Shown here: positions 22,901 to 35,030 of the stretch, piece by piece
Layout: every line of letters begins with the position of its first letter
How positions within the stretch are numbered: position 1 is the first letter of the stretch
Source: Atopsyche davidsoni
Taxonomy: Eukaryota > Arthropoda > Insecta > Trichoptera > Hydrobiosidae
Direction: 5' to 3'
Assembly: GCA_022113835.1 (NCBI GenBank)
Contig: JAILWY010000005.1
Coordinates: 3,366,501-3,430,500 of the forward strand
Length of the DNA: 64,000 nt
Notes under the pieces: model-generated
The model's input: only the letters and a program-made list of their open reading frames with translations
Told to the model about the DNA's origin: nothing
Database searches by the model: none
Made by a program: the position numbers and the translations under genes

Positions 22901-25900
22901 TGTCCCTTGCATATTTAACGTTATAAATTACTATATCGTGATAATTTATAAAACGATTCTAATTATCATATTGTTTTAACAGAAATAATAAAACTATTAC
23001 GGAAATTTCAATACAAGGTCTAATAATTATAAAATAATTAAGATAAATAATAATAATTTAAAACTATAACTGCTGAGTTTGATTTTTTCTGAAGCTTATT
23101 TTAAAAAATCGAAATAATTTTTTTTGTGGTTTTTGTATTATAGTTATCATTCAATGAATTGTTAATTTCTTTGATATTAATTAAAATTAATCACATGGGC
23201 CTAAAATTTAAAAAAAAAAAATTTCCTTTATGTGTATTTATGATCAAAAAAATGAAATGCATTACAAGTAAAATACAGATTCGTTACTATTTTTAAACAT
23301 GGGTCGTTTACAAAATACTTTAGAGTAATTAAAGAATTCCACGGTAAATATTCTTGTACTCTGGTCGTCTTTTTTTTAACCAAAGAGTTATGTCTTTCCA
23401 AAGCAGACCGAAGAATATGATCCAGATTAATACGTACGGCGCTGTCCCAAAAACTCATTACTACTTGTATAACAGGAATTTATATTGGGTACTTATCGAG
23501 TACTTACGGCGTATTTTAAATGCGAGCACATTCTGAAATACTCTGGGTGTGATTCCAATAAAAAAAACTGCGTTTCATAACATCGTGCTGTGGGAGAAAA
23601 GTGGCGTATAAACTGGGGCCCACCTTGTAATAAACGAAATCGAAAATTTTATATCAATTACTTGTTGAATTATGCAATCTGTTAAACGAAAACTTAGAGA
23701 CATTTTGTACTCTCCGCAGTGGAAATCAATTCGAGATATAAATTATGATTTATGTAATGTCTCGTTTTGTATGGCGACCGAATCAATTAAGTTTTTTTTT
23801 ACAAATTTCTAAATTGGTAGATACTTATCTGTGCATGATAGTAACGCAATCAGTCTATATGAGAATATTATGATACAAATTCTCAAATTTCATTTCACAG
23901 TTCTTCCTTGAGTCATAAGTCTTCGATGTTTTTTAAAACTTATATTTAAGATTTATTTATTTGAATAAAATATTTGTGCAAAACGAATTCAAACGTAGTT
24001 TTCATACTAATTAAAAAATAATTATTTATCTAATGGTTGGTATAATTTTCTTAAACTTACCTATTACATCACACTATTACTATTGATCAGCTAATTTTAC
24101 GTAAACCATAACTTAGTAACATCATAGTCTTGTATGGGATAGCACAAAGTTTGTACAATGGTGAAATAAAAGGAGACAAGTCCCATGCCTAAACGAACAT
24201 CTTGCATAGAAAATGACTACAAACAATGGCTTCAACCATTAAGGTAACTTAAATTATAATTCAAATAGCTCAGTCTGTATTATTTTTAAGATACTAAACG
24301 AAATAGTTACATCCCTTGCCTATAAATGGTAATTTTTGAATATTGGCCTGCTTTAAAGACATTACATACATTGCACATATTTATACTGGTGACTAAGAAA
24401 GTTCTACTTTGACTACTTCCTTTATTTTCTCAAGTGTTCTTACTTCTATTATCTCTTAAAGTCTACAGTCTTCAAACTTCTCAGCGTCACAGCGTCTTAT
24501 TTGCTTCCATGTTTCTCCAAGTCTTAGTTATATCGAGAGACTCCTGTTTACATTGGCATGTGTTCTTGTACTAAAGTTAAAAATGAATTTTCTCTAAACT
24601 ACACTTGAAGATTTATCTAAAAAATAGATTCTAGAATCATATAAAACATTATATCTCAACTATTAATCTTTAATTATCAAGCTTTGAAATTTTTTTAATA
24701 TATAGCTTAAACTTTGTATCTTACACTTAATTAATTTAGAAATAACAAAAAAAATCTGAAAGTTATTTTTGTCATATTTAATAGCTGACTATTAATAACA
24801 TTTTTTTGGCTTCCCATATTGGAAATCATTTTAGTATTGAGTAAACATCCTGCACCGGATATTCAATGATATTTATTTTAAATCAAATTTCAATAGTTAC
24901 TTTCTATTTGATTGGGTTTTTTTGCTTTTCATAAAAATAAAAATAAATCGTTGGCTTTTTAATATTAATATCTTAACCAGTTTATAATTGAACGGCATTC
25001 TATAATTTTTTTTATGATTATTTATTTAATATATATATATTTTTTTTAAATATACACAAAGTGTTAAAATAAATGAAAAAAAAACACAATTAATATTTTT
25101 AATTTTTAGTATGCTTGTGAGACTCGAAGCTGTACTTCCTGACAAGAGCCTTAATTTGTTTAAGCACTATGACTCTATAACCTTATAATTTTTATTAGTA
25201 GTTATACACATGTTTCTAATATATGTTTTTTTAAATATGTGTTTTCGTGCAAACGTTTTTGATTTTTATATTATATATTAAACGTTTGTCTTAGCAAATT
25301 TATATGAACGTTCGATAAATCCGCATTGTTAAAATGTATAAGGGCATTGAACTAATAATAGATTTAAGATGCAGAAAAAGGGTACCCTGAATGTTTTTTT
25401 TAATTGAATACGTGAAAAAATTAATGCTGTGCTATTTTCATGTAATATAACTAATATATTTTCACAAAACATTTTTAAAATTGGTATGTTTTGAAATACC
25501 AAAGAGATCAGCTTGTTGATGGATGTAGATAGTTTTCTATCAGGCCGTTTGTATAGAGAGCATTCTTAAATTAGGTGTTACCTCACAGCCCACAGAGCCA
25601 GTGGACTGCTGTAGTAATTGGTACACTTAAATGTATGATTACCTGTTACCCGCTGTAACGGAAACAAGACTTGCGAAATCCATTCAAATTATCTATTTTT
25701 TACACCTGTAAAATTACATCCACCGAACGAGACTTCTTACGTTATATTCAGATATTATCTAACGCACAATTAGATACGTTTTTTTTATATTCTTTATCAT
25801 TTTTTAAAGTAAAATTGTTGAACATCATGTATACCGTTGTAATAAGATACCCGTTGTTAAGTTTACTGTATAATGAAAACAAAATTAAATCAACAGTATT

Positions 25901-25986
25901 GGTAAAATGTATATCTCACAGCTTCAACATTAGGTAATTTTCGATATAAATAAATTGAGAACGCAGACGTAATGCTAATTGAAATT
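16960..25986. other. Long gene-free A+T-rich stretch
   Basis: No gene, tRNA or mobile element could be supported. The longest frames (for example 17239-17430, 19305-19502, minus 22337-22552, minus 23228-23458, 25671-25937) are short and unrecognised. GC-richer pockets at 17150-17340, 18480-18700, 20390-20600 and 22090-22340 are spaced every one to two kilobases. The pocket at 18.5-18.7 kb holds several TAAT and AATTTGCAT motifs and could be regulatory. That is only a guess from composition. Confidence 0.5.
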
Positions 25987-26018
25987 AGTTGATTGACTAG
26001 TTGATAAGTCAATCAATT
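25987..26018. repeat. Short hairpin, 12-bp stem
   Basis: AGTTGATTGACT pairs with AGTCAATCAATT (one G-T wobble) around an 8-nt loop. It is A+T-rich, isolated, and has no visible link to a gene. Confidence 0.5.
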
Positions 26019-29000
26019 GATTTGGCTGTCAATATTAAACTATATAGTATTTATCAATGTGAATTAAATAAATTTAATTTGAATTGTCAAATGGATATCA
26101 TCTTTGTTATATGTTTTTTTTTACGTACAGTTTACATGTTAATCGTGATCATGGGAGTAATTTAAAAATAACAATAAACATGGTGCACGGTAATTGCAGT
26201 AAAATGTATCAATTCTTAATACTGTGATAATAATTATTTTTTTTACTTCCTTGCCGCACCAACGAGGCAGTACAAGCTTTTAAATATTAGATTATCAAAA
26301 ATAATTATGTAAATTTTAAATCGCTTTGACCTCGTGCCATTTTCTGAACAATCAACTGCCGGACTTCTATAACACGGCCGCGTTGTCCGAGGTGGACAGA
26401 TTGCCTCGTCTGTGGAATGAGTATACGTCAAATTCAGACCATCGCTCGGCCCACGAAGGCTAAAACAAACACATTAAAGGTCCGCGAAGGCTATTAGACC
26501 AAGGCGAATGCACATATAATATTTCAAACGAATTAGACAGTTAAAATACCTCTGAAATGAGTAGCTGAGAATCGGAATACTAGAGCACACTGAATATACT
26601 TGACATTTTTTTTTAATAACCATTTTCACACTAGTACATCCGCAGCCGGTTTTTTAAATTTTTCGGATGTTAAACTGCTTGACGTTTTCGATTTAAAATC
26701 CTGAAAACGTTCTCAGCATCGGGATCGAAATGCACCACCTAAGAAACTTATAAAAAAGGTAACAGATTTAAAGTCAAATTTACATTGAATCAAAATTCAT
26801 AAATGCAGTTTTTTTACATCGATATACTCGTAAAAATTTCTCCGATGCTTCGGTTTTCTTTTATCAATTATTTTCAGGGATACTGAGGTTCGGGGACCGA
26901 CACGTCGGTCAGTAAACTTTAAACAGTTCAACACTTAAGAACTGAAAAATCATTGAGTAACAACGACTGCCAAAACTGACGAACACACCTGATAAGCTTG
27001 AGCAATACGATATATATTTAGGAATTTAAATCATTTGTTTTTGTTAAAATGTTTCGTCATCGTTAGTGGGTAAACAAATATGAAACGAAAAAAGAGCAAT
27101 ATACCTTTAATTGACATCACATCTAGATGTGGGCTACACAAATATTATGAAACCCCCCATCAAGTGCACCTTGTCACATTTGATTGGCACATTCCGCAAG
27201 CTGCCTACATAATGGTCCACTGTTATTCCTTTAAGTAGAGCATATCTCGCACAATAATGCCGGACGGATATCCACGAATGAATATAATGTTACTTTAATC
27301 GGCTAACATTGTATGAGCACAAAATAGAAACTCAAGACCATAAAGGTTTTCGTCTTTTCATAACTGTGAAAACTATTTTTGAAATTAAATGAAGTTCAGG
27401 AAGTATTGTGGTAATAAAACAGCGGCATAGATAATTTCAAAAGTTGGAGTATTTGATGAATTCGTATAATATAATCATTATCTGTGAATAAATCAAACTT
27501 GGTTACTTTTGTGATAAGTTAAAATTAAATTTTTAAAACCGTCAAAAAACCGTATTTTTTTCATAGGATTGACAATCAATTGTGCGCTAAATATGTAAGT
27601 TTTAATAGTTGAATGATTTTTATATGATTTCAAAATGTCTTACAATAAAAATCTTCAGTCAATATCTCGATCTATTTACGATCGAGCATAGATTTGATAA
27701 AATTTGTTTTATTTCTGAATAATTTTACTATCTCTGACCACGCACGTCCATATGAATCATAAATCATTCATTTACGCAAGTATTATAAAGCTTTACATTA
27801 AAGTACAAAAAATGTATGCTTAAACGTTTAGAACTTATAATTGAAAACAATTTAAATATGATTTATACAAAGAAGTAACTTGAATACATAATTTACTTGA
27901 GTTTATTTTAAATAAAAGTTTATGAATGATGCTTATGAAAGCTTCACTGACTTTTATCGTTAACGGAAGCAACATTACCTTCTATAAAATATCTAATATA
28001 GTTATTATTTCATTCTACTTTTAAACTAGTTCAAATTGTTATAGTCTATTTTTTTATATTTTATCTGAAAAATTCCGTGAAACATTAATAAATAATATTC
28101 AAGAATCCATATTTTTAATAAATTGCTTAAAAATATTTTTGTATCACTTTAAAACATTACATATTTTATATCCTGATCTTACGCAAGGTATGAGATCCTA
28201 TAAAATTATTAAAACATTTCACTTCAAGTTAAAAATCGAAATCATATCTTGTATAAAGTACTCTTATAATGATAACATAAATTTCTGTCTACAATAGAAT
28301 CAAACATTAAAGCACTCGATATTAATCAAAATATTTTGGCAATCTCAGATTCTAATCACTGTATTTACCTGTCGATTGTTGAATTATCATTTGATCGATA
28401 TTATCTCTTAGTTTTTTAATGGTTAAATATTACTTTAATATTTTCTCTCAAGAATTCCTTGGGGGAAAATAATACTGAAAAATGACGGCGCATTCAGTAA
28501 AGAATTTTCATTCAGGAAATTCTAGTTCAATGTCATATAACTACTCACCTACTTAACTTGGACGTAAATTGCATATCTTCAGATAAAAAAAATATAAAAA
28601 CAACGAACAGAATTGAAAAAATATAATTTTTATTAACTAGGAAAATATTATATATTGTTAAGAAAACTAATAAAAATATAACTGGTTTTTAAATGTCTCA
28701 TAACATTTTACACAATTAAAGTAATTTTTCAATAAATTTAATGTTGGACACAAAATAACAAAAATTTATTTATGAATTTTATAAAGATACTTTGATTTAT
28801 TATCTTGACACGTTTGTTATGAATAAATAAAAGCAAACATTTTTAGGAAAACTGTTATATAAAATTTCATGCATAAAAATTAATTTTTAATATCAAAAAT
28901 ATTTTGTTATCTTAAGCTCGATTCACGAAGATAAGCAAGGTATCAAATATATTACGTAAAAAATATTTATATGTACCAACTATTAGATTGCATGATTTTT

Positions 29001-29046
29001 CATTAGTTTTTTTAATAAAAATGGAATCGATTGAAACCGATCAGGG
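26019..29046. other. A+T-rich DNA, no gene recognised
   Basis: GC-richer pockets lie at 26330-26480, 26880-26910 and 27110-27270. The minus-strand frame 26243-26431 over the first has no recognisable domain. The last kilobase is very A+T-rich. Confidence 0.5.
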
Positions 29047-29568
29047 TATATCAATAAATATTTTTAAATAAAATACATGAGTGATTTTCCACATTTTCGT
29101 TTTTATTAGTGACCGGTTTTGCCAACCTTTCACGTTGGCATTATCAAACAGAGTGAGATTTTATATAATAATAAGCAATTAGGTACCTGTAATGTACCTG
29201 ACAAGTGGAGGATTCTATATAATTGCAAATTTTTGTGAACAAATGTTTTTATATTAATGGGGTAGTTATCTAAAGTAGTGGCTTTGGGGTGTAGCAGCAG
29301 TTATCTTGTGTTGGGGTTTTTTCTGTAGTGTGTTTATCTGTAAATAATAGGTTTTTGCACAGTAAATGTTTTTTTAAAGATGTGATTTAGCTTATTATTA
29401 TATAAAATCTCACTCTGTTTGATAATGCCAACGGGAAAGGTTGGCAAAACCGGTCACTAATAAAAATGAAAATGTGGAAAATCACTCAAGTATTTTATTC
29501 AAAAATATTAAAATGGAATTCCACGTAGTACTCTCTGTCAAAAATATTGAATTTCTTATATTAATAAA
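29047..29568 (+). mobile_element. Foldback element with 12-bp target duplication, full copy
   Basis: The body spans 29059-29556 and is flanked by TATATCAATAAA (29047-29058) and TATATTAATAAA (29557-29568), 11 of 12 identical. Two inverted arms of about 115 bp (about 29059-29172 and 29398-29511) enclose about 225 bp of unique sequence. The right side has an extra tail of about 45 bp beyond the arm (AAAATGGAATTCCACGTAG to TTGAATTTCT). Each arm holds a hairpin motif that resembles a decayed hammerhead ribozyme (minus 29149-29109, plus 29417-29457): UUGAUAA, stem GCCAAC/GUUGGC, AAAAC, then palindromic ACCGGU and C. It codes for nothing. Inverted arms, a one-sided tail and such motifs suggest a non-autonomous Penelope-like element. 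Confidence 0.85.
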
Positions 29569-31716
29569 CTCAAAAATCCCTTAAATTGATTAAACGAGAA
29601 TCGATTCCCGTTCCAATTCATCTCCCCAATCACCTTGACACAGTTCACTACCGTTTACTTTCACTCGTATCACAGACATAGTGGCGGACAACAAAGGCCC
29701 CAGATTGATTGCTCGATATTAAATAATACCGGCCGACCATGCCCCCGGCCCGTGTGTCACACGCTTTATTATCAATCAAAACAACCGTCCATTTTTTATT
29801 CCCCATTACAAATTGCCATATTAATTTTATAGACTCCGGGGTAATTAATCCACGAGGTAAATGCGTATTAATTTTTTTTTTATTATTGTAAAAATGTTGC
29901 GACTGCAAAGCGTAGTGTGTTTTTCTAATGGTGTCAATATTAAACGATTCAATTAAACGAATTACGAAACATCGTACAAGATACAGTTTTAATAGCTGTG
30001 GCTAATATACTCATGATAAGATCTAATTTTATTAATTTGGCATACCTCGCGTGGACATAACCTACTTCAATGCTTTAATTGTACATGTAAATTTTTAATA
30101 TTTTATTAAGGTCACGTTATAATATACAGTGAGTGTCTCCAAACTTTGCGTAACATCCTGATAACCTGCTATTTTTTAAAGCGGTTACTTCAGCACTGTA
30201 GCCGGACCAGCCAAAATTTTGCCACGTGAAACTGTTGAGTTCTTGATTACTTCTTAAACCGAACATTTATGCTGAAAAAAAACCAATTTGATCATTGTAC
30301 ATGCATCTTAGTTGTCTCTAAAATATCCATCAGTTTAAATGTTTAAAAGCACTAAACTATTTCGTCTCCATTTTCCGAAGAAACAAACACAATTTCTGTT
30401 GTATATTTTATTTGGTACCTATCATAAAATTTAGATCAAAAAGTACATCTTGTGCCTCAAACGCGTTATTTAAAAAAAATACTTAATAGGTCTATTTTAT
30501 ATATGTCTGGGTCAACATTTCCTTTAAACTCATATTAAAATGAAAAACGAATGAGTGGTTTTCATAATAATTAAAAAATATATTTTTTAAAATTGAGTTG
30601 AATTACCAATTTTCTGACAACTTGAATAAATAATACATATAAAAAATACTATAAAATTTACCCTAAGGACTAGATTGAGTATTAATAACTGAGAATGGGA
30701 AACGGTATATGAAAATTATAACGAAAGCGTTCTGATAAAAATAATGAATATTTGTTGTCGCGTCAATCAAAATATTTTTCCAGGGCAGCTTTTATCGTAG
30801 AAGAAAGGCTATTAGATTTCTGACATTTCCCGAAAAATATTTTCTTGACGTAAATATGATATCGATTAATTTGATATGTAAGCTTACACGTGATAAATTT
30901 ATGTTTTTTTTATCCAACGTTTTTTTAATATTTGTATAGTTTATACTGCAAACAAAAATAAAATAATTTAATGAGCATATTGAGAAAATAAAATATTATT
31001 TTCTGCCCAACCAAAATTTAAATAAATCTTGAATGTCAATTGGATGTATTGTTGGAAACATAAAAACACCTTATTTGACATCGATCATTTCAAACCGTTT
31101 ATTTGTGAATCTCTTTGTTTGCAACAAATAAATATAGTTGGTTTCTAGTCTAAATTATGATTCTGTATTATTTCGATTTAATTAAATTTAGTTTTTACAG
31201 AAAAAAATGAATAAAAATAGTAATACCCACAAATCCTCACCGAGAAAGATATATTCAATAAAATATATGTTACTCCATTCAATAAAAAGTAGCGTGGGTA
31301 CTAAAGTAATTAAAGGTGAAAATAATAAAAATACGACAGAAAATTAACACTTCAAATACGTTACATCCATACAAAATATCGGATAGTGCTGCATTTACAG
31401 CTTTCTATTTACATATAAATTTTATAACGTCCCCATGCGGGTAATATAAAACGACGTATGGCAACATGCACAAAACAAAGCATTACATCCGAGCTATTCT
31501 CCTTATTTCTCAAAGTCAATAGAGTAAATGTCCACCGAAGGCAAGCATCCTCATTGTTATATTATAGCTGGGGTGACCATGCGTGTGCCTGATATTGTAA
31601 ACAGTTCAATTTAAGTTAAAACCAAATCACTTGTCGATCAGAATATTCAAATTAGAACAGTCAATAAATATAATTGTTGTAGTATAAAATAGACTCGGTT
31701 TCAGACTGATTTTATT
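29569..31716. other. A+T-rich DNA, no gene recognised
   Basis: The overlapping frames at 29635-29832 (plus) and 29648-29908 (minus) lie over a slightly GC-richer pocket and match nothing known. Nothing else is supportable. Confidence 0.5.
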
Positions 31717-31718
31717 CA

Positions 31719-31866
31719 TTACTAATATGATTAGGCACATTAGTTCATATATAGAAGATGATTTAAAGAAACTCTCAGAAAAATATCATCGTGATTTGTG
31801 TAGGATTTGAACCCACATCCCCTGGTTTATATGACCGGTGTACTAACCCTTGTACTAACGAATCAC
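31719..31866 (-). mobile_element. tRNA-like repeat with inverted-repeat end, copy A
   Basis: The plus strand starts with the family end TTACTAATATGATTAGGCAC. It then has GATGATTTAAAGAAACTCTC, a CATCGTGATTTGTGTAGG stretch and the reverse complement of a perfect B box (GGTTCAAATCC, minus 31813-31803). A weak A-box region lies on the minus strand beyond about 31830. GTGATT at the 5' side and AATCAC at the 3' side of the tRNA-like part can pair like an acceptor stem. It looks like a tRNA-derived SINE body attached to a terminal inverted repeat. The second inverted end is not clear in this copy. Confidence 0.65.
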
Positions 31867-31913
31867 TTCTGTTTATCGAGAATTTTTAACAATCATACTC
31901 TACATATGAATCA

Positions 31914-31961
31914 ATGTGCCCAGGCCAACCAATATTATAACCAAAGTTGGCCTGGGCATAT
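31914..31961. repeat. Hairpin with 16-bp stem and 16-nt loop
   Basis: ATGTGCCCAGGCCAAC (31914-31929) pairs with GTTGGCCTGGGCATAT (31946-31961) with one G-T pair. It directly follows tRNA-like copy A, and its outer ATGTGCC recalls the inverse of that family's end, so it may be an insertion in the lost right end of that copy. The stem is GC-rich and well conserved between arms. Confidence 0.7.
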
Positions 31962-32421
31962 GATTTTATTCAGTCAAAATTTTAACTGAGCGGCACGTAA
32001 ACGACAGTTTTTTGTAGTTTATATTCATAACAGACAGCTGATGTCACCTTTTCAGTTTAGGTGGTTTTTTTTTTGTACTCTTGTCAAGAGAACGTAATTG
32101 GCTAATCACCGCTCAAAAGCACGTCGTTAGGTTTGGTCACCGCAACTGTAGCAGCGCAATGTGTCTTCATGTAAGCCAACATATTACGTCATAAAGATAA
32201 AATGTCTACGTGATAGTCTGTTCTGTCGGCATCCAGCCGACAAAAGGGGAATGCGCCGGCCTGCAACGTAGAAGCGAGACGGCTGTGGATTCTTTTGAAT
32301 ACGCCACCATACACTTTGTTCACTAAATTCCACGCCATTGCGACTACTCACCTGTGCTTCCCTTTGTTACGCTCCGCGAGCGGTACACGCGAGCCTTCTG
32401 AGTTATTTTCTTGTAATTAGC

Positions 32422-32819
32422 TTTGAGAAGGTTAAGGCTGCTTCTGTTGTCATCACGGCGAGCTGGATTAGTTCTCATGGGTTTGCATAAAATTTCATAG
32501 TGGGATTTTAATTTTAACGTTTTATTGTAAATGCACTTTTTCTGTTATGTGTAAAAAAAAGGTTTTCTTTTTTGACTGCATTTGACTGTAAGTTTGGAAA
32601 AAATTAAGGTTTGTTCTGTTGTCATCACGGCGAGCTGGATAAGTTCTCATGGGTTTACATAAAATTTCATAGATATTAATTTTAACGCTTTATTGTAAAT
32701 GCATTTTTTCTGTTATGTATAAAAAAAAGGTTTTCTTTTTTTACTGCATTTGACTGTAAGTTTGAAAAAGATTAAGGTTGCTTCTGTTGTCATCACTGCG
32801 AGCTGGATAAGTTCTCATG
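32422..32819. repeat. Tandem repeat, period about 170 bp, 2.3 units
   Basis: Unit 1 is 32422-32592, unit 2 is 32593-32760 and a partial third is 32761-32819. All three begin TTTGRRAA and contain TTCTGTTGTCATCAC, GCGAGCTGGAT and AGTTCTCATG. Units 1 and 2 share the rest with few changes (TTTTTCTGTTATGTRTAAAA, GCATTTGACTGTAAGTTTG). The unit length is near that of nucleosomal satellite monomers. The GC-rich DNA just upstream (32130-32420) is not part of the repeat. Confidence 0.85.
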
Positions 32820-32964
32820 CATTTTTCAGCACTTCGGGTAGATTGAGGATCTCTCACTTTCCATAAAAAACCTAATTAATTTTTGTAAACTAAAAAAAAT
32901 AATAGTCATCATTATTATTATCTAAAAAAGATTTAATTTGAATGCATTTGTTATTCATTCTGGA

Positions 32965-33045
32965 GAATAAGGCTGTGGCCTTAAAGGTTACTTGCTCGCC
33001 TTCCTGCCTAAGACCAGGTTCGTATCTTAGCTGCGGGCTTTAAAT
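32965..33045 (+). mobile_element. Possible tRNA-derived SINE head
   Basis: TGTGGCCTTAAAGG (about 32974) resembles an A box and GGTTCGTATC (33018-33027) a B box, about 42 nt apart. The surrounding sequence is GC-richer than its flanks and is followed by A+T-rich DNA. The cloverleaf is not convincing, so this is at best a decayed SINE. Confidence 0.3.
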
Positions 33046-34234
33046 TGATTTTTATATTATTGTAAGTGAAAACCTGTTGAGTGGACTGTCTATAAATACC
33101 AAAACGATAGCATTGTTCAGAATATGAAATTATGCTTAACAGCTGCGATTTGATGACTATCTCTCTATTAAAATTTTAAAAGAGTCTTTTTGGGTTGCGA
33201 ACTACTTTTAAATGCAATGGAAATAACAACAATTTCTAATAAACATTAACTTTGGTAGATTGTTAAAATATTTTAATGTATAAAGAAATTCATAATGTTT
33301 TTGAAGGGATATATTGATTATCAACATTTCTGAAACCAGATTCTAAACAATTACATACTTTCAACCAAACGGTTAGGAATCTATAAGTATTATTGCTTTG
33401 AAATTGTTATAAACTCTGAAAATAAATAATAATATATATTCACGCTTAAAACTCTGTTTAACATTATTCATTACAAAAATTTACATATAAATTAGTTTAT
33501 AATATATCATAATGTGCTAGTGCGTATTTTTTAAGCAAATACTTGTTGATAAAATTTATACTTTACAAAATAAATCCAAATCAAAATTTTTATTAATTTA
33601 ATTTTAAACTCTTAGATACTTTCATAAGAAAATTGTTTGAAAATATAATGTTTTCAATTTTTTTGGATGAGAATCATGCATAATATATTTACGTTTGGTA
33701 TGATTCATATAAATAAAACAAACACATTCCTGGAATACAAACCATGTTTTGTATACAGTAGAGTACTACAAACAATAAATGAGTCACTTGATACAGTCAA
33801 ACATTAATAAAACCTTATTAATTTTGCAAATATCACTCAACTTTCTAAGTACACATTATAAAGATAATGTGATCAAAACCCATTTACTACACCGTTATTG
33901 GATTAAATCTATTTTATCTACATTATCACCAACCCATCCCTCCGCCAGCTGACGGACTCCGCATTATCAAGAGTGGCATCTCCGAAGGAAGAGGAAAACC
34001 ATTTCATACATTTCCGATATCTCGACGTGAGGAGGAAGCGAAAAGCCGACATGAGCTCCAGGGCCACCGGAGCGAGTCCTTGGCAAGTCCTTCGCTTTTG
34101 TTGCGGGATGACCTACATTTCTAATGGAAACCCAGAAAAGTATTTAACTTACGTTGGAAAGTATTAAGTTCATACACACGCAGGGTTATGATGCTGATAA
34201 ATATGACACGAAGCAGTCTTTTTCCACCCTTATG
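33046..34234. other. A+T-rich DNA with one GC-rich pocket
   Basis: The pocket at about 33930-34120 is open in two plus frames. One gives PADGLRIIKSGISEGRGKPF and onward to a stop at about 34124; the other is 33973-34167. Neither shows a known domain, and a TCCGCCAG at about 33943-33950 is only a weak acceptor. I do not call a gene. Confidence 0.35.
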
Positions 34235-34468
34235 CGTCGCACAATTAATAATTTTGAATAAAATACTTGAGTGATTTTTCACATTTTCGATTTTATTAGT
34301 GACCAGTTTCACCAACCTTTCACGTTGGCATTATCAAAGAGAGTGATCCGGTCATTAATAAAAAATAAAATGTGGAAAATCACTCAAGTATTTTATTCAA
34401 AAATACATATTAAAATGGAATTTCACCAAGTAGTCTCTGTCAAAAATATTGAATTTCGTCGCACAATT
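34235..34468 (+). mobile_element. Foldback element with perfect 12-bp target duplication, short copy
   Basis: The body spans 34247-34456. CGTCGCACAATT occurs exactly at 34235-34246 and 34457-34468, with different bases on both outer sides. It has the same arms as the 29-kb copy (GAATAAAATACTTGAGTGAT and its inverse) and the same right tail ending TATTGAATTT, but the unique middle is deleted, so the arms meet near 34340. The left arm keeps the minus-strand motif (about 34339-34300). Confidence 0.87.
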
Positions 34469-34749
34469 CACAACTATAGATGAGTTATAAATTATATAAA
34501 AAATATATCAAATATATTTCTACAAAATATTTTTAAAAAAGTGATACAATTATCTGTACATTTTTAAAATTTGTCAAGCACAGAAAGGATTTAGAAATAA
34601 ATCTATTCGCAAAAAATATGCATGAAATAAAAAAACCGATTCATATAAATATTTCACTATATTCATTGTTGGGTATTATTTTGCACCATTTCCGTGTATA
34701 ATAACTTGAAAAATATTGATTGATAATAATTATGTATATTTTTTCAAAT

Positions 34750-35030
34750 ATTGAAAATTGATTAAAGAAACTCTTAGAAAAATATCATCGTGATTTGTGT
34801 GGGATTAAATATTGTGTGACTTGCAATACTAGACTTTTGACACAAAGTACTTAGTGAAGCATTTAAATCCGATCTGGATATTATTATTTTTAAAGTCTAT
34901 TTAATTAAGCCAATACACGCATTGTTAAATATATTATTGATTTTTGTGAAAGACCTGTAAAGACATGTAAGCTTGGGGATGTGGGTTCAAATCTTAAGAG
35001 TTTCTTTAATCATTTTTCAATATTTTAAAA
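34750..35030. mobile_element. tRNA-like repeat, copy B, rearranged head to head
   Basis: ATTAAAGAAACTCTTAG, AAAATATCATCG and TGATTTGTGTGGGATT at 34760-34806 match copy A. An inverted piece with GATGTGGGTTCAAATC and TTAAGAGTTTCTTTAATC lies at about 34979-35012. The 170 bp between them is unrelated A+T-rich DNA. The copy therefore holds two inverted partial units rather than one complete one. Confidence 0.6.
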
